Shown here: piece after piece, positions 13,403 to 21,661 of the stretch
Position numbering within the stretch: the first letter of the stretch is position 1
Layout: each line of letters opens with the position of its first letter
Source of the DNA: Bacillus cereus
Lineage (GTDB): Bacteria; Bacillota; Bacilli; Bacillales; Bacillaceae_G
Length of the DNA: 47,500 bases
Assembly: GCF_025917685.1 (NCBI RefSeq)
Contig: NZ_CP089518.1
Coordinates: 32,501-80,000 of the forward strand
Direction: 5' to 3'
Translations under genes and position numbers: made by a program
The notes under the pieces: model-generated
What the model was told of the DNA's origin: nothing
Seen by the model: only the letters and a program-made list of their open reading frames with translations
Database searches by the model: none

Positions 13403-14266
13403 ATGGCTTTACATGTTGGAGAATTAGTGGAACGATATTCTCATAATAGGGATATTCTTTTTCGTATTATAGAAATAAAAGGCGAGATAGCGATATTGTT
13501 TGGGGAAGAAATTAGACTTGTGGCGGATGCGCCGCTTGAAGATTTAATTAGTATAGATCAACGAGAACATAAAAAAAGAGTGAAGCGTGAAAAAGAAACA
13601 ATGGAGCGTACGTACCGTTTATTTCAACAAGATTATGTATTAATGAAACAAAGACATGAACACACTTCAACAGGTGGATATACAAGTGAAGTGAATTACT
13701 TTCAAATGCCAGGGCGTGTATTGCATATAGATGGAGATCCTTTATATTTGCGCAAGTGTTTAGATTTATATAATAAAATAGGCGTTCCTGTACAAGGTAT
13801 TCATTGTAAGGAAACGGAGATGCATGAAAAGGTAGTAGACTTAATCGATCATTTTCGTCCAGATATTTTAGTCATTACAGGACATGATGCATATACAAAG
13901 TCAAAAGGAGTCATGGGAGATTTAACAGCATATAGACATTCTAGACATTTTGTACAGGCTGTTCGAGAAGTGCGAAAAAAATATCCATCATTAGATCAAC
14001 TCGTTATTTTTGCTGGAGCTTGTCAATCACACTTTGAGGCGCTGATTCGAGCAGGTGCTAATTTTGCTAGTTCGCCATCCAGAATTAATATTCATGCTCT
14101 AGATCCTGTATATGTAGTTGGTAAAATTAGCTTTACTTCATTTATGGAAAGAGTCAATGTATGGGACGTTGTGCGTAATACGATTACTGGTGAAAAAGGG
14201 CTAGGCGGAATTGAAACGAGAGGGATTTTGCGCACAGGATTACCCTTTCAACATTATGAAGAATGA
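13403..14266 (+). CDS. yabG: spore coat-associated protease YabG
   Basis: A 287-residue member of the sporulation peptidase YabG family. In B. subtilis it is made late in the mother cell and cleaves several coat proteins (for example SpoIVA and SafA), enabling later cross-linking. No classical protease triad can be read from sequence alone, but conserved DILVITGHDAYTKSKG and FAGACQSHFEALI blocks contain candidate His and Cys residues. The start ATG follows TTGGAGGTAGGAGA. A sigma-K-type promoter lies directly upstream and a terminator directly downstream, so it is a single-gene late-sporulation unit. Confidence 0.93.
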   Translation: MALHVGELVERYSHNRDILFRIIEIKGEIAILFGEEIRLVADAPLEDLISIDQREHKKRVKREKETMERTYRLFQQDYVLMKQRHEHTSTGGYTSEVNYFQMPGRVLHIDGDPLYLRKCLDLYNKIGVPVQGIHCKETEMHEKVVDLIDHFRPDILVITGHDAYTKSKGVMGDLTAYRHSRHFVQAVREVRKKYPSLDQLVIFAGACQSHFEALIRAGANFASSPSRINIHALDPVYVVGKISFTSFMERVNVWDVVRNTITGEKGLGGIETRGILRTGLPFQHYEE

Positions 14267-14294
14267 GCAAGGTACATATGTATCTTGCTTTTTT
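14266..14294 (+). terminator. terminator of yabG
   Basis: AGCAAGGTACA (14266-14276) pairs with TGTATCTTGCT (14279-14289) with one G-U pair, followed by T residues. The stem starts on the last base of the yabG stop codon. Confidence 0.85.
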
Positions 14295-14504
14295 ATGCTG
14301 GAATGATTTGAATGAATTTGGATAAAAAACTGCAAGAACGTGCAGACTATACAATGATACTTTTACAATATAGTATTTCTTCTATCTATTCGAACGCATG
14401 ATGCTTTTATAATGATATTGTCTGTAAATTGCGGTTAATAATTGGGATAGATATATCGTGTTTTAAGTGTTCAATCTAAATTACAGCGAGGTGTAGCAAG
14501 GGAT

Positions 14505-14768
14505 ATGTCAAAACGTTTAGATGATATTAAAAACGAATTAGATCACCATCTTGGACAGCGACTTATGTTAAAGGCGAATAGTGGAAGAAGAAAAACTGTA
14601 GAGCAATCGGGGGTACTTGCAGAAACGTATCGTTCGGTCTTTGTTGTACAATTAGATCAGCAAGAAGACGCATTGCAACGTGTATCGTATAGTTATGCAG
14701 ATGTTTTAACAGAGACAGTAGAGTTAACATTTTACGATGAACCCCATAATGAAGCATTTTATAATTAA
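14505..14768 (+). CDS. veg: Veg protein
   Basis: An 87-residue protein nearly collinear with B. subtilis Veg (86 residues), sharing LKANxGRRKT, SGxLAETYxSVFVxQLDQ and [18 protein letters not shown]. Veg is abundant in vegetative cells and has been linked to biofilm matrix gene expression through SinR; the biochemical activity is unknown. The start ATG is preceded by GAGGTG about 11 bases upstream. The 238-base region upstream contains a TATAAT at about 14410 but I could not find a convincing -35. Confidence 0.93.
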   Translation: MSKRLDDIKNELDHHLGQRLMLKANSGRRKTVEQSGVLAETYRSVFVVQLDQQEDALQRVSYSYADVLTETVELTFYDEPHNEAFYN

Positions 14769-14859
14769 TGTGTTATTTGTTACATATATTCCCACAAATG
14801 AAAAGCTATATTATTTTGCATACTAATTATACCGTAGCAAAATAAGGAGGGACTCTGCA

Positions 14860-15039
14860 TTGAGTAGACGAAGAGGAGTCATGTCAAATCAATTTAAAGA
14901 AGAGCTGGCAAAAGAGCTTGGCTTTTATGATGTTGTTCAGAAAGAAGGATGGGGCGGAATTCGTGCGAAAGATGCTGGTAATATGGTGAAACGTGCTATA
15001 GAAATTGCGGAACAGCAATTAATGAAACGAAACCAGTAG
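14860..15039 (+). CDS. sspF: minor small acid-soluble spore protein SspF
   Basis: A 59-residue alpha/beta-type SASP relative of the SspF family, packaged in the forespore, probably on DNA. The conserved [31 protein letters not shown] and AEQQL segments are visible. The start is TTG at 14860, 9 bases after AAGGAGG (14844-14850). An internal ATG at codon 8 lacks an equally good site. A CATACTAAT-type sigma-G -10 appears about 40 bases upstream (14818-14826) but its -35 is poor. The gene is short and starts with TTG, so automated calls can miss it. Confidence 0.9.
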
Positions 15040-15065
15040 TTGTAAGATACTTTCTATGCTACGGT

Positions 15066-15092
15066 AGCCGAGGAGAGATTCCTCGGCTTTTT
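15066..15092 (+). terminator. terminator of sspF
   Basis: AGCCGAGGA (15066-15074) and TCCTCGGCT (15080-15088) form a perfect GC-rich stem followed by T residues. Confidence 0.93.
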
Positions 15093-15187
15093 GCACGCTA
15101 AAAGGTGCCATCATTTGATATAAGTAGTTTCATTCTGAATGCTTTTCGTTATAATTAGGGAAGTGTCATCGTCTTACTATAAATTTA

Positions 15188-15196
15188 TGGTAAAAT
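15188..15196 (+). promoter_or_regulatory. candidate extended -10 promoter of ispE
   Basis: TGgTAAAAT is an extended -10 element about 40 bases before the ispE start. No good -35 is visible at 17 bases, which extended -10 promoters can tolerate. Confidence 0.4.
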
Positions 15197-15235
15197 AAAC
15201 GATAAAAGATTGAGTACATAGAGTGGGTGAATAGA

Positions 15236-16105
15236 TTGAAGCTACTAGTGAAAGCGCCAGCAAAGATTAATCTGTCGTTAGATGTACTGGGAAAAAGACA
15301 AGACGGATATCATGAAGTGAAAATGATTATGACAACAATTGATTTAGCAGATCGTTTAGAGCTAATGGAATTAGCAGAAGACCGTATTGAAATTTTGTCC
15401 CATAATCGGTATGTCCCAGACGACCAACGCAACTTAGCTTATCAAGCAGCGAAATTATTAAAAGAGAAGTTTAATGTAAAAAAAGGTGTATCTATTACTA
15501 TTGAAAAAACGATTCCAGTAGCCGCTGGATTAGCAGGTGGAAGTAGTGATGCAGCAGCGACATTACGTGGCCTTAATAAGTTATGGAATTTAGGAATTAC
15601 AATCGATGAGTTAGCAAAGCTTGGCGCAGAAATTGGGTCAGATGTGTCGTTTTGTGTATACGGCGGAACTGCGATCGCCACTGGAAGAGGAGAAAAAATT
15701 GAACACATAAAGACTCCACCTTCTTGTTGGGTTATTTTAGCAAAGCCACACATTGGTGTATCGACTGCTGACGTATATGGAAATTTAAAATTGAATTGTG
15801 TTACACATCCAAATGTAGATAAAATGGTTGAAGTCATTAATGGCGGGGACTATAAAGGAATTTGTGATACTGTTGGTAACGTTTTAGAAGATGTGACATT
15901 TGCGATGCATCCTGAAGTTGCGCGTATTAAGGCGCAGATGAAACGATTCGGTGCGGATGCCGTATTAATGAGTGGAAGTGGTCCAACTGTATTTGGTCTT
16001 GTACACCATGATTCGCGAATGCATCGTATATATAACGGATTAAAAGGATTTTGCGAACAAGTATATGCAGTACGTTTATTAGGAGAGCGAGAAACGCTTG
16101 AATAA
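15236..16105 (+). CDS. ispE: 4-diphosphocytidyl-2-C-methyl-D-erythritol kinase
   Basis: A 289-residue GHMP kinase of the non-mevalonate isoprenoid pathway, phosphorylating CDP-methylerythritol. The ATP-binding GHMP motif [15 protein letters not shown] and the [13 protein letters not shown]-terminal motif are clear, as is the C-terminal [16 protein letters not shown] at 15227 is in frame, but it lies within the putative ribosome site GTGGGTGA. TTG at 15236, six bases after it, gives the family start [12 protein letters not shown], so I chose TTG with moderate certainty. purR follows after 54 bases. Confidence 0.94.
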   Translation: MKLLVKAPAKINLSLDVLGKRQDGYHEVKMIMTTIDLADRLELMELAEDRIEILSHNRYVPDDQRNLAYQAAKLLKEKFNVKKGVSITIEKTIPVAAGLAGGSSDAAATLRGLNKLWNLGITIDELAKLGAEIGSDVSFCVYGGTAIATGRGEKIEHIKTPPSCWVILAKPHIGVSTADVYGNLKLNCVTHPNVDKMVEVINGGDYKGICDTVGNVLEDVTFAMHPEVARIKAQMKRFGADAVLMSGSGPTVFGLVHHDSRMHRIYNGLKGFCEQVYAVRLLGERETLE

Positions 16106-16159
16106 AGACGTATAATACGTTATGATTTGTTTAGAATATTCGTGATTTGAGGTGAGAGT

Positions 16160-17008
16160 ATGAAAATTAGACGAAGTACAAGATTGGTCGATATGACTTA
16201 TTATTTGCTACAAAATCCTCGTCAGCTAGTTTCTCTCACTTTTTTTGCTGAAAGGTATCAATCGGCTAAATCATCCATTAGTGAAGATTTAGTTATTATT
16301 AAGCAAACGTTTGAACAACAAGGGGTCGGCACATTGCAAACGATACCAGGAGCAGCAGGAGGAGTGAAATATATTCCCTATATAAGTGAAGAAGAGGCAA
16401 ATCTAATTATTAATGAGCTTTGTAGCTTATTTGAAAATCCAGATCGCATTTTGCCTGGCGGTTACTTATATATGACGGATCTTTTAAGTAATCCTCGCCA
16501 GATTAATGGTGCGGGTCGTTTATTTGCTTCCGTTTTTGCTAGACAACCAATTGATGCGGTTATGACCGTAGCGACAAAAGGAATTCCACTTGCTTATGCA
16601 GTGGCGAATTACTTAGATGTACCGGTGGTAATTGCGAGAAAAGATAATAAGGTAACAGAAGGACCCACTGTTAGTATTAACTATGTATCAGGTTCCTCTA
16701 AGCGAATCCAAACGATGACTTTAGCAAAGCGTAGCCTTCCAGAAGGATCTAACGTTTTAATTATTGATGATTTTATGAAAGCTGGCGGAACCATTCAAGG
16801 TATGATGAGCATGCTAGAAGAATTTAAAGCTAACGTTGTTGGAATTGGTGTATTAGTAGAATCTACGGATATCGAAGAAAGGCTTATTAATAACTTTGTA
16901 TCATTAATTCGTCTGTCGGAAGTTGATGTAAAAGAAAAGGCGATTCAAGTGGAGAAGGGGAATTATTCGCTTGCGCCATTTAATGAAGGAATTGTAGGGG
17001 CTGAGTAA
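16160..17008 (+). CDS. purR: purine operon repressor PurR
   Basis: A 282-residue regulator that represses purine synthesis and salvage genes and releases DNA when it binds PRPP; recent work also links it to (p)ppGpp as co-repressor. It has an N-terminal winged-helix domain (about 1-74, MKIRRSTRLVDMTYYLL) and a phosphoribosyltransferase-fold effector domain with the PRPP loop VLIIDDFMKAGGT at 199-211. The start ATG follows GAGGTGAGAGT. The next gene ridA and nearby prs make a purine/PRPP-themed neighbourhood. Confidence 0.96.
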   Translation: MKIRRSTRLVDMTYYLLQNPRQLVSLTFFAERYQSAKSSISEDLVIIKQTFEQQGVGTLQTIPGAAGGVKYIPYISEEEANLIINELCSLFENPDRILPGGYLYMTDLLSNPRQINGAGRLFASVFARQPIDAVMTVATKGIPLAYAVANYLDVPVVIARKDNKVTEGPTVSINYVSGSSKRIQTMTLAKRSLPEGSNVLIIDDFMKAGGTIQGMMSMLEEFKANVVGIGVLVESTDIEERLINNFVSLIRLSEVDVKEKAIQVEKGNYSLAPFNEGIVGAE

Positions 17009-17040
17009 AAAGGGTAAAGCAGATAGCTTTATCTTTTTTT
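17009..17040 (+). terminator. probable terminator of ispE-purR
   Basis: AAAGGGTAAAGC and GCTTTATCTTTTT pair with one bulge and end in a run of T, directly after the purR stop. Confidence 0.7.
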
Positions 17041-17131
17041 ATTCTATTTATAAATTATAAAATAGGTGGACAAACTGCTTTTCGTGCACTATTTTTAAAG
17101 AGTAAAAATAAATAATAAAAGGGTGAAAAGT

Positions 17132-17506
17132 ATGAAAGTTGTTCAAACAAGCAAAGCACCACAAGCAATCGGACCATATTCACAAGGGATTATTGTAAAT
17201 AATATGTTCTATAGTTCGGGACAAATCCCGTTAACGGCAAGTGGAGAACTTGTAACGGGGGATGTAACAGTACAAACAGAGCAAGTATTTGAAAATTTAC
17301 AAGCAGTATTAGCAGAAGCTGGTGCTTCATTTGATACAGTGGTAAAAACAACAGTATTCTTAAAGGATATGGATGATTTTAATGCGGTTAATGAAGTATA
17401 CGGTTCTTATTTCTCTACTCATAAGCCAGCGCGTTCTTGTGTACAAGTAGCAAAATTACCGAAAGATGTTTCTGTTGAAATCGAAGTAATCGCCCTAGTT
17501 AAGTAA
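17132..17506 (+). CDS. ridA: RidA/YabJ enamine-imine deaminase
   Basis: A 124-residue YjgF/YER057c/UK114-family protein that hydrolyses reactive enamine/imine intermediates from PLP enzymes such as threonine dehydratase; B. subtilis YabJ was also reported to be needed for adenine-mediated PurR repression. Typical motifs are [12 protein letters not shown] and [19 protein letters not shown] with the active-site Arg. A GTG at 17123 is in frame, but ATG at 17132 is 6 bases after AGGGTG and fits the family length, so ATG is chosen. It lies next to purR, as in B. subtilis. Confidence 0.95.
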   Translation: MKVVQTSKAPQAIGPYSQGIIVNNMFYSSGQIPLTASGELVTGDVTVQTEQVFENLQAVLAEAGASFDTVVKTTVFLKDMDDFNAVNEVYGSYFSTHKPARSCVQVAKLPKDVSVEIEVIALVK

Positions 17507-17553
17507 CCCTTTGTAAGCGATAACCTCTACTAATCTCTATATTCAATTACTTT

Positions 17554-17578
17554 AAAAATTTTTATCTTAAAAATTTTT
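17554..17578 (+). repeat. AT-rich palindromic repeat upstream of spoVG
   Basis: AAAAATTTTT occurs twice, at 17554-17563 and 17569-17578, with a 15-base period, upstream of the spoVG promoter. In B. subtilis the AT-rich block upstream of spoVG is both an activating element and an AbrB target; the same role here is inferred. Confidence 0.6.
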
Positions 17579-17586
17579 AAAAAATT

Positions 17587-17615
17587 AAAGGGAAAATAGA
17601 AATTTTGTGGAATTT
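17587..17615 (+). promoter_or_regulatory. sigma-H promoter of spoVG
   Basis: AAAGGGAAA (17587-17595), 11 bases, then GTGGAATTT (17607-17615), matching the sigma-H consensus RnAGGAwww / RnnGAAT with one mismatch. spoVG is the classical sigma-H gene of B. subtilis. Confidence 0.72.
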
Positions 17616-17658
17616 ATACAAATATATCGCTTATTTAGAAAAGGGTGGTGAACACAAG

Positions 17659-17952
17659 ATGGAAGTGACTGACGTAAGATTACGCCGCGTAAACACAGAA
17701 GGCCGCATGAGAGCAATTGCCTCTATTACTCTAGACCATGAATTTGTTGTTCATGATATTCGTGTAATTGATGGTAATAATGGATTATTTGTAGCAATGC
17801 CAAGCAAACGTACTCCAGATGGAGAATTCCGTGACATTGCACATCCAATTAATTCTAATACACGCTCTAAAATTCAAGATGCGGTTTTAACAGAGTATCA
17901 TCGTTTAGGCGAGTTAGAAGAGGTTGAGTTTGAAGAAGCGGGCGCTTCGTAA
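17659..17952 (+). CDS. spoVG: SpoVG, RNA/DNA-binding regulator
   Basis: A 97-residue protein with the full family sequence [20 protein letters not shown] and [20 protein letters not shown]. SpoVG affects asymmetric septation and cortex formation in Bacillus and is a site-specific nucleic-acid-binding global regulator in Staphylococcus and Listeria. The open frame extends upstream to 17605, but ATG at 17659 is 8 bases after AAGGGTGGTG and gives the standard length. A sigma-H-type promoter and AT-rich AbrB-type sequences lie upstream, so repression by the AbrB encoded in this window is expected. Confidence 0.96.
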   Translation: MEVTDVRLRRVNTEGRMRAIASITLDHEFVVHDIRVIDGNNGLFVAMPSKRTPDGEFRDIAHPINSNTRSKIQDAVLTEYHRLGELEEVEFEEAGAS

Positions 17953-17998
17953 AATTCGAATGAAAAGGCTTTCGAAAGAAAGTCTTATAATTTTGTAG

Positions 17999-18037
17999 CA
18001 AACTCCTGTAAGCATTTACAGGAGTTTGTTTTTTTTT
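17999..18037 (+). terminator. terminator of spoVG
   Basis: CAAACTCCTGTAA (17999-18011) and TTACAGGAGTTTG (18016-18028) form a perfect 13-bp stem with loop GCAT and a run of T. Confidence 0.94.
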
Positions 18038-18183
18038 GGAATAATATCTGTTTTTAATTATAAAAATTCATATTTAGAAAAATAAGGGTAGAAAACTTCT
18101 AATTTTTTCAAAATCATTTAAAATAGTATAGCTTATTTCTTAAAAAAGATACTAAAGAGTAAAACATCGTATAAGAATTATGG

Positions 18184-18239
18184 TAAAATTTAATAGTTAT
18201 AATGTGTTTCTTGAAATATATGATGATTTAGGATAATAT
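18184..18239 (+). promoter_or_regulatory. candidate sigma-A promoters of glmU
   Basis: Two candidates are visible: an extended -10 TGgTAAAAT ending at 18189, and TTGAAA (18211-18216), 17 bases, TAATAT (18234-18239). The second is about 30 bases before the glmU ATG. Either could be used. Confidence 0.45.
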
Positions 18240-18275
18240 CGTTAATGGATAAATAGGTTGCGATGGAGGGTCTAT

Positions 18276-19655
18276 ATGTCAAACAGATTTGCAGTGATTC
18301 TAGCTGCAGGTAAAGGCACACGTATGAAGTCCAAGCTATACAAAGTGCTACATCCTGTATGTGGAAAACCAATGGTACAACATGTAGTCGATCAAGTATC
18401 TCAATTAGGGATGCAGAAACTTGTAACAGTCGTTGGACATGGTGCTGAAATGGTACAAGAACAGCTAGGAAACGTAAGTGAGTTTGCATTACAAGCAGAA
18501 CAACTTGGTACAGCACATGCTGTCGATCAAGCTGCAAATGTACTTGCAAATGAAGAAGGAACAACTTTAGTTATTTGTGGTGATACACCTCTAATAACTG
18601 CTGAAACGATGGAAGCATTGCTTCAGCAACACGAAGAAGCGGGAGCAATGGCAACGGTACTAACAGCGTACATAGAAGAGCCTGCTGGATATGGCCGTAT
18701 CGTTCGTAATGAGAATGGTCATGTTGAAAAGATTGTTGAGCATAAGGATGCAAATGAAAAAGAATTAGCTATTAAAGAAATCAATACAGGTACGTATTGT
18801 TTTGATAATAAAGCTCTATTTGCTTCACTTTCTAAAGTTTCAAATGATAATGTACAGGGTGAATATTACCTTCCGGATGTTATTGAAATTTTAAAAAATG
18901 AAGGTCATATTGTATCAGCTTATCAAACAGAGCACTTCGATGAAACGTTAGGTGTTAACGACAGAGTCGCTCTATCGCAAGCGGAAATTATTATGAAAAA
19001 CCGTATTAACCGAAAAAACATGGTAAATGGTGTTACAATTATTGATCCAAGTAACACATACATTTCTGCTGATGCAATTATTGGCAGTGATACAGTTCTT
19101 CACCCAGGAACAATTATTGAGGGGAACACTGTAATTGGTTCTGATTGTGAAATTGGACCACATACAGTAATTCGCGACAGTGAAATTGGAGAGCGTACGG
19201 TAATTCGTCAATCTACTGTACATGACAGCAAACTTGGTACAGAAGTATCAGTGGGTCCATTTGCACATATTCGCCCAGATTCAGTTATTGGAGATGAAGT
19301 GCGCGTTGGAAACTTCGTAGAAATCAAAAAAACTGTTTTTGGTAATAGAAGTAAAGCTTCACACTTAAGTTATATCGGGGATGCACAAGTTGGAGAAGAC
19401 GTGAATCTTGGTTGTGGTTCAATTACGGTGAACTACGACGGAAAGAATAAATTTAAAACTGTGATTGGTAACGGGGTATTTATTGGATGTAATTCAAATC
19501 TTGTTGCTCCTGTAACAGTTGAAGATGGTGCTTATGTGGCAGCAGGCTCTACAATTACAGAGAATGTTCCATCAAAAGCATTATCAGTAGCACGTGCACG
19601 TCAAGTTAACAAAGAAGACTATGTTGATCAATTGCTGAATAAGAAAAAATCATAA
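18276..19655 (+). CDS. glmU: bifunctional GlmU (glucosamine-1-P acetyltransferase / UDP-GlcNAc pyrophosphorylase)
   Basis: A 459-residue cytosolic enzyme catalysing the last two steps to UDP-GlcNAc, the precursor of peptidoglycan and teichoic acids. The N-terminal uridylyltransferase domain (about 1-230) begins [15 protein letters not shown] and has GTAHAV and NTGTYCFDN motifs. The C-terminal left-handed beta-helix (about 250-440) shows hexapeptide repeats, with [12 protein letters not shown] and NYDGKNK acetyltransferase signatures. A longer frame opens at 18258, but ATG at 18276 is 5 bases after GGAGGG. prs follows after 18 bases, as in B. subtilis, so they are co-transcribed. Confidence 0.97.
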   Translation: MSNRFAVILAAGKGTRMKSKLYKVLHPVCGKPMVQHVVDQVSQLGMQKLVTVVGHGAEMVQEQLGNVSEFALQAEQLGTAHAVDQAANVLANEEGTTLVICGDTPLITAETMEALLQQHEEAGAMATVLTAYIEEPAGYGRIVRNENGHVEKIVEHKDANEKELAIKEINTGTYCFDNKALFASLSKVSNDNVQGEYYLPDVIEILKNEGHIVSAYQTEHFDETLGVNDRVALSQAEIIMKNRINRKNMVNGVTIIDPSNTYISADAIIGSDTVLHPGTIIEGNTVIGSDCEIGPHTVIRDSEIGERTVIRQSTVHDSKLGTEVSVGPFAHIRPDSVIGDEVRVGNFVEIKKTVFGNRSKASHLSYIGDAQVGEDVNLGCGSITVNYDGKNKFKTVIGNGVFIGCNSNLVAPVTVEDGAYVAAGSTITENVPSKALSVARARQVNKEDYVDQLLNKKKS

Positions 19656-19673
19656 TGTGGAGGGTTAATCTAG

Positions 19674-20627
19674 ATGTCGACTCAATATCTAAATTCTAAT
19701 TTGAAAGTATTCTCTTTAAACTCTAATAAGGAACTTGCTGAGCAAATCGCAAAGCATATTGGAGTAGGACTAGGAAAATGTTCTGTTGATCGTTTTAGTG
19801 ATGGAGAAGTTCAAATTAACATTGAAGAAAGTATTCGTGGTTGCGATGTATTCATTATTCAATCTACAAGCTTCCCAGTAAACGAACATATCATGGAATT
19901 ACTTATTATGATTGATGCATTAAAACGTGCATCTGCAAAAACAATTAATATTGTTATTCCTTACTATGGTTATGCGCGTCAAGACCGTAAAGCGCGTTCT
20001 CGTGAACCAATTACATCGAAACTTGTAGCAAACTTGCTTGAAACAGCAGGTGCAACTCGTGTAATCACTCTAGATTTACATGCTCCACAAATTCAAGGAT
20101 TCTTTGATATCCCAATCGACCACTTAATGGGTGTACCGATTCTTTCAGATTACTTTGAAACAAAAGGTCTTAAAGATATCGTAATCGTATCTCCTGATCA
20201 CGGTGGTGTAACTCGTGCTAGAAAAATGGCAGACCGCCTAAAAGCGCCAATCGCTATTATTGATAAGCGTCGTCCTCGTCCGAATGTATCGGAAGTAATG
20301 AACATTATCGGTAACATCGAAGGCAAAACAGCAATTTTAATTGATGACATCATTGATACAGCTGGTACAATTACATTAGCGGCAAACGCTCTTGTTGAGA
20401 ACGGTGCTTCTGAAGTATATGCTTGCTGTACACACCCAGTATTATCTGGCCCAGCAATTGAGCGTATTCAAAATTCGAATATTAAAGAGTTAGTTGTAAC
20501 GAACTCTATCGTATTACCAGAAGAAAAGAAAATTGATAAAGTACATGAACTTTCAGTTGCTCCATTAATCGGAGAAGCAATCATTCGTGTATACGAAGAA
20601 GAATCAGTAAGTGTATTATTCAATTAA
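19674..20627 (+). CDS. prs: ribose-phosphate pyrophosphokinase
   Basis: A 317-residue enzyme making PRPP from ribose-5-phosphate and ATP, feeding purine, pyrimidine, His, Trp and NAD synthesis. Signatures are the flexible loop [17 protein letters not shown], the Mg-binding [18 protein letters not shown] and the PRPP-binding [14 protein letters not shown]. Length is standard. PRPP is also the effector of the PurR encoded about 3 kb upstream and the substrate of hpt about 16 kb downstream. It is followed by a terminator; the ribosomal L25-like gene ctc that follows prs in B. subtilis is not here. Confidence 0.97.
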   Translation: MSTQYLNSNLKVFSLNSNKELAEQIAKHIGVGLGKCSVDRFSDGEVQINIEESIRGCDVFIIQSTSFPVNEHIMELLIMIDALKRASAKTINIVIPYYGYARQDRKARSREPITSKLVANLLETAGATRVITLDLHAPQIQGFFDIPIDHLMGVPILSDYFETKGLKDIVIVSPDHGGVTRARKMADRLKAPIAIIDKRRPRPNVSEVMNIIGNIEGKTAILIDDIIDTAGTITLAANALVENGASEVYACCTHPVLSGPAIERIQNSNIKELVVTNSIVLPEEKKIDKVHELSVAPLIGEAIIRVYEEESVSVLFN

Positions 20628-20639
20628 TTGGATAGAATG

Positions 20640-20668
20640 AGACGTAACCAAGATTGGTTACGTCTTTT
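20640..20668 (+). terminator. terminator of glmU-prs
   Basis: AGACGTAACCA (20640-20650) and TGGTTACGTCT form an 11-bp perfect stem with loop AGAT, followed by TTTT. Confidence 0.9.
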
Positions 20669-20700
20669 CGTATCGAAAAAAGAAAGTAGTGGTACAAAGA

Positions 20701-21261
20701 ATGAAATTAATAGTAGGACTTGGGAACCCAGGTAGAGAATATGAATTAACAAGGCATAATATTGGGTTTATGGCGATTGATGAACTTGCCAAGCGTTGGA
20801 ATATTTCTTTGAATGAACAAAAATTCAAAGGGCTATTTGGTGCAGGCTTTGTTAATGGGGAAAAGGTAATCTTATTAAAGCCACTTACATATATGAATTT
20901 ATCTGGGGAAAGTATCCGTCCGCTCATGGATTATTATAAAATTGATGTCGAGGACTTCATCGTCATGTATGATGATTTAGATATTCCTGTAGGTAAATTA
21001 CGCCTTCGCATGAAAGGAAGTGCAGGTGGACATAATGGTGTGAAATCAACAATTTCACATTTAGGAACACAAGAATTTCAACGTATCCGCATGGGAATCG
21101 ATCGCCCGAAAAGTGGGATGAAAGTAGTGGATTATGTATTAGGGCGTTTTACATCTGAAGAACTTCCTGGTGTCAATGGGTCCATTGAAAAGACAGCAGA
21201 TGCATGTGAAGAGTGGTTAAATAAACCATTTCTCCAAATTATGAATACTTTTAATAGTTAA
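20701..21261 (+). CDS. pth: peptidyl-tRNA hydrolase (SpoVC)
   Basis: A 186-residue esterase that frees tRNA from dropped-off peptidyl-tRNA. The family signature [18 protein letters not shown] contains the catalytic His at residue 20; Asn in TYMNLSG and the acidic [10 protein letters not shown] and GSAGGHNG motifs are present. A GTG at 20689 is in frame but would add four residues not conserved in the family. ATG at 20701 is preferred although both have weak ribosome sites. The gene starts about 30 bases after the prs terminator, so it may depend partly on readthrough. Confidence 0.94.
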   Translation: MKLIVGLGNPGREYELTRHNIGFMAIDELAKRWNISLNEQKFKGLFGAGFVNGEKVILLKPLTYMNLSGESIRPLMDYYKIDVEDFIVMYDDLDIPVGKLRLRMKGSAGGHNGVKSTISHLGTQEFQRIRMGIDRPKSGMKVVDYVLGRFTSEELPGVNGSIEKTADACEEWLNKPFLQIMNTFNS

Positions 21262-21273
21262 GAGTATAATCTA

Positions 21274-21303
21274 GAATATTTTATTTTGCTTTAACCCATA
21301 CTA
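21274..21303 (+). promoter_or_regulatory. sigma-G type promoter of fin
   Basis: GAATA (21274-21278), 18 bases, then CATACTA (21297-21303), a full match to the sigma-G consensus GHATR, 18 bases, CATnHTA. The predicted start is about 20 bases before the fin ATG. In B. subtilis fin is expressed in the forespore under sigma-F and sigma-G. Confidence 0.65.
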
Positions 21304-21331
21304 GTAGTAACTGGATATTTAGGAGGCTAGT

Positions 21332-21556
21332 ATGGAAGGGTATTATTACTGTAGACATTGCGAGAGTAATGTAGGTTCCGTTACCGTAGAAAAAGTATAT
21401 AGCGACGTTTTGCTTCAACTAACAGAGCAAGAAGTAGTGGATATGATTCATTTTCATGAGAATGGAAATATATATATAAAAACGATTTGTGAATCGTGTC
21501 AAGAAACGCTCGCATCTTATCCTGAGTATTATGAATATGAAAAATTTCTGCAATAA
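21332..21556 (+). CDS. fin: Fin (YabK), anti-sigma-F factor
   Basis: A 74-residue protein with two CxxC pairs (C7-C10 in YYCRHCES and CESCQETL near residue 51-54), likely binding zinc. Fin binds sigma-F and helps switch the forespore from sigma-F to sigma-G in B. subtilis. Shared family features are YYCRHC at the start, LTEQE in the middle and ICExCQETL. The start follows TTAGGAGGCTAGT. It sits in its conserved place between pth and mfd, with its own sigma-G-like promoter and a terminator-like hairpin after it. Confidence 0.93.
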   Translation: MEGYYYCRHCESNVGSVTVEKVYSDVLLQLTEQEVVDMIHFHENGNIYIKTICESCQETLASYPEYYEYEKFLQ

Positions 21557-21565
21557 AATGTTGTC

Positions 21566-21590
21566 GCTTTGGCATGTCCAAAGCATTTTT
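21566..21590 (+). terminator. probable terminator of fin
   Basis: GCTTTGG (21566-21572) and CCAAAGC (21578-21584) pair around CATGT, followed by ATTTTT. It lies 10 bases after the fin stop. Confidence 0.7.
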
Positions 21591-21661
21591 CTGTTTTCTT
21601 TTTCCGAAATATTTGCATAAAATATAGTAACTTGCTCTTTATGTTGAGAGGAGTTTTGATA

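Larger units (their letters stand above)
17953..18275 (+). other. spoVG-glmU intergenic region
   Basis: This 323-base AT-rich gap holds a weak hairpin at about 17966-17987, the spoVG terminator and candidate glmU promoters. I see no small gene, leader-RNA signature or glmS-type ribozyme in it. Confidence 0.7.

Noticed and set aside
14316..14340. Inverted repeat CTGCA...TGCAG upstream of veg
   Set aside because: Only five base pairs with no T run; too short to call a terminator or operator.
15442..15837. 131-codon antisense frame in ispE
   Set aside because: Shadow of a well-conserved gene; no ribosome site or recognisable motif.
21569..21661. 31-residue N-terminal extension of mfd
   Set aside because: It begins inside the fin terminator hairpin, has no ribosome site and is not found in the family; the ATG at 21662 has one.
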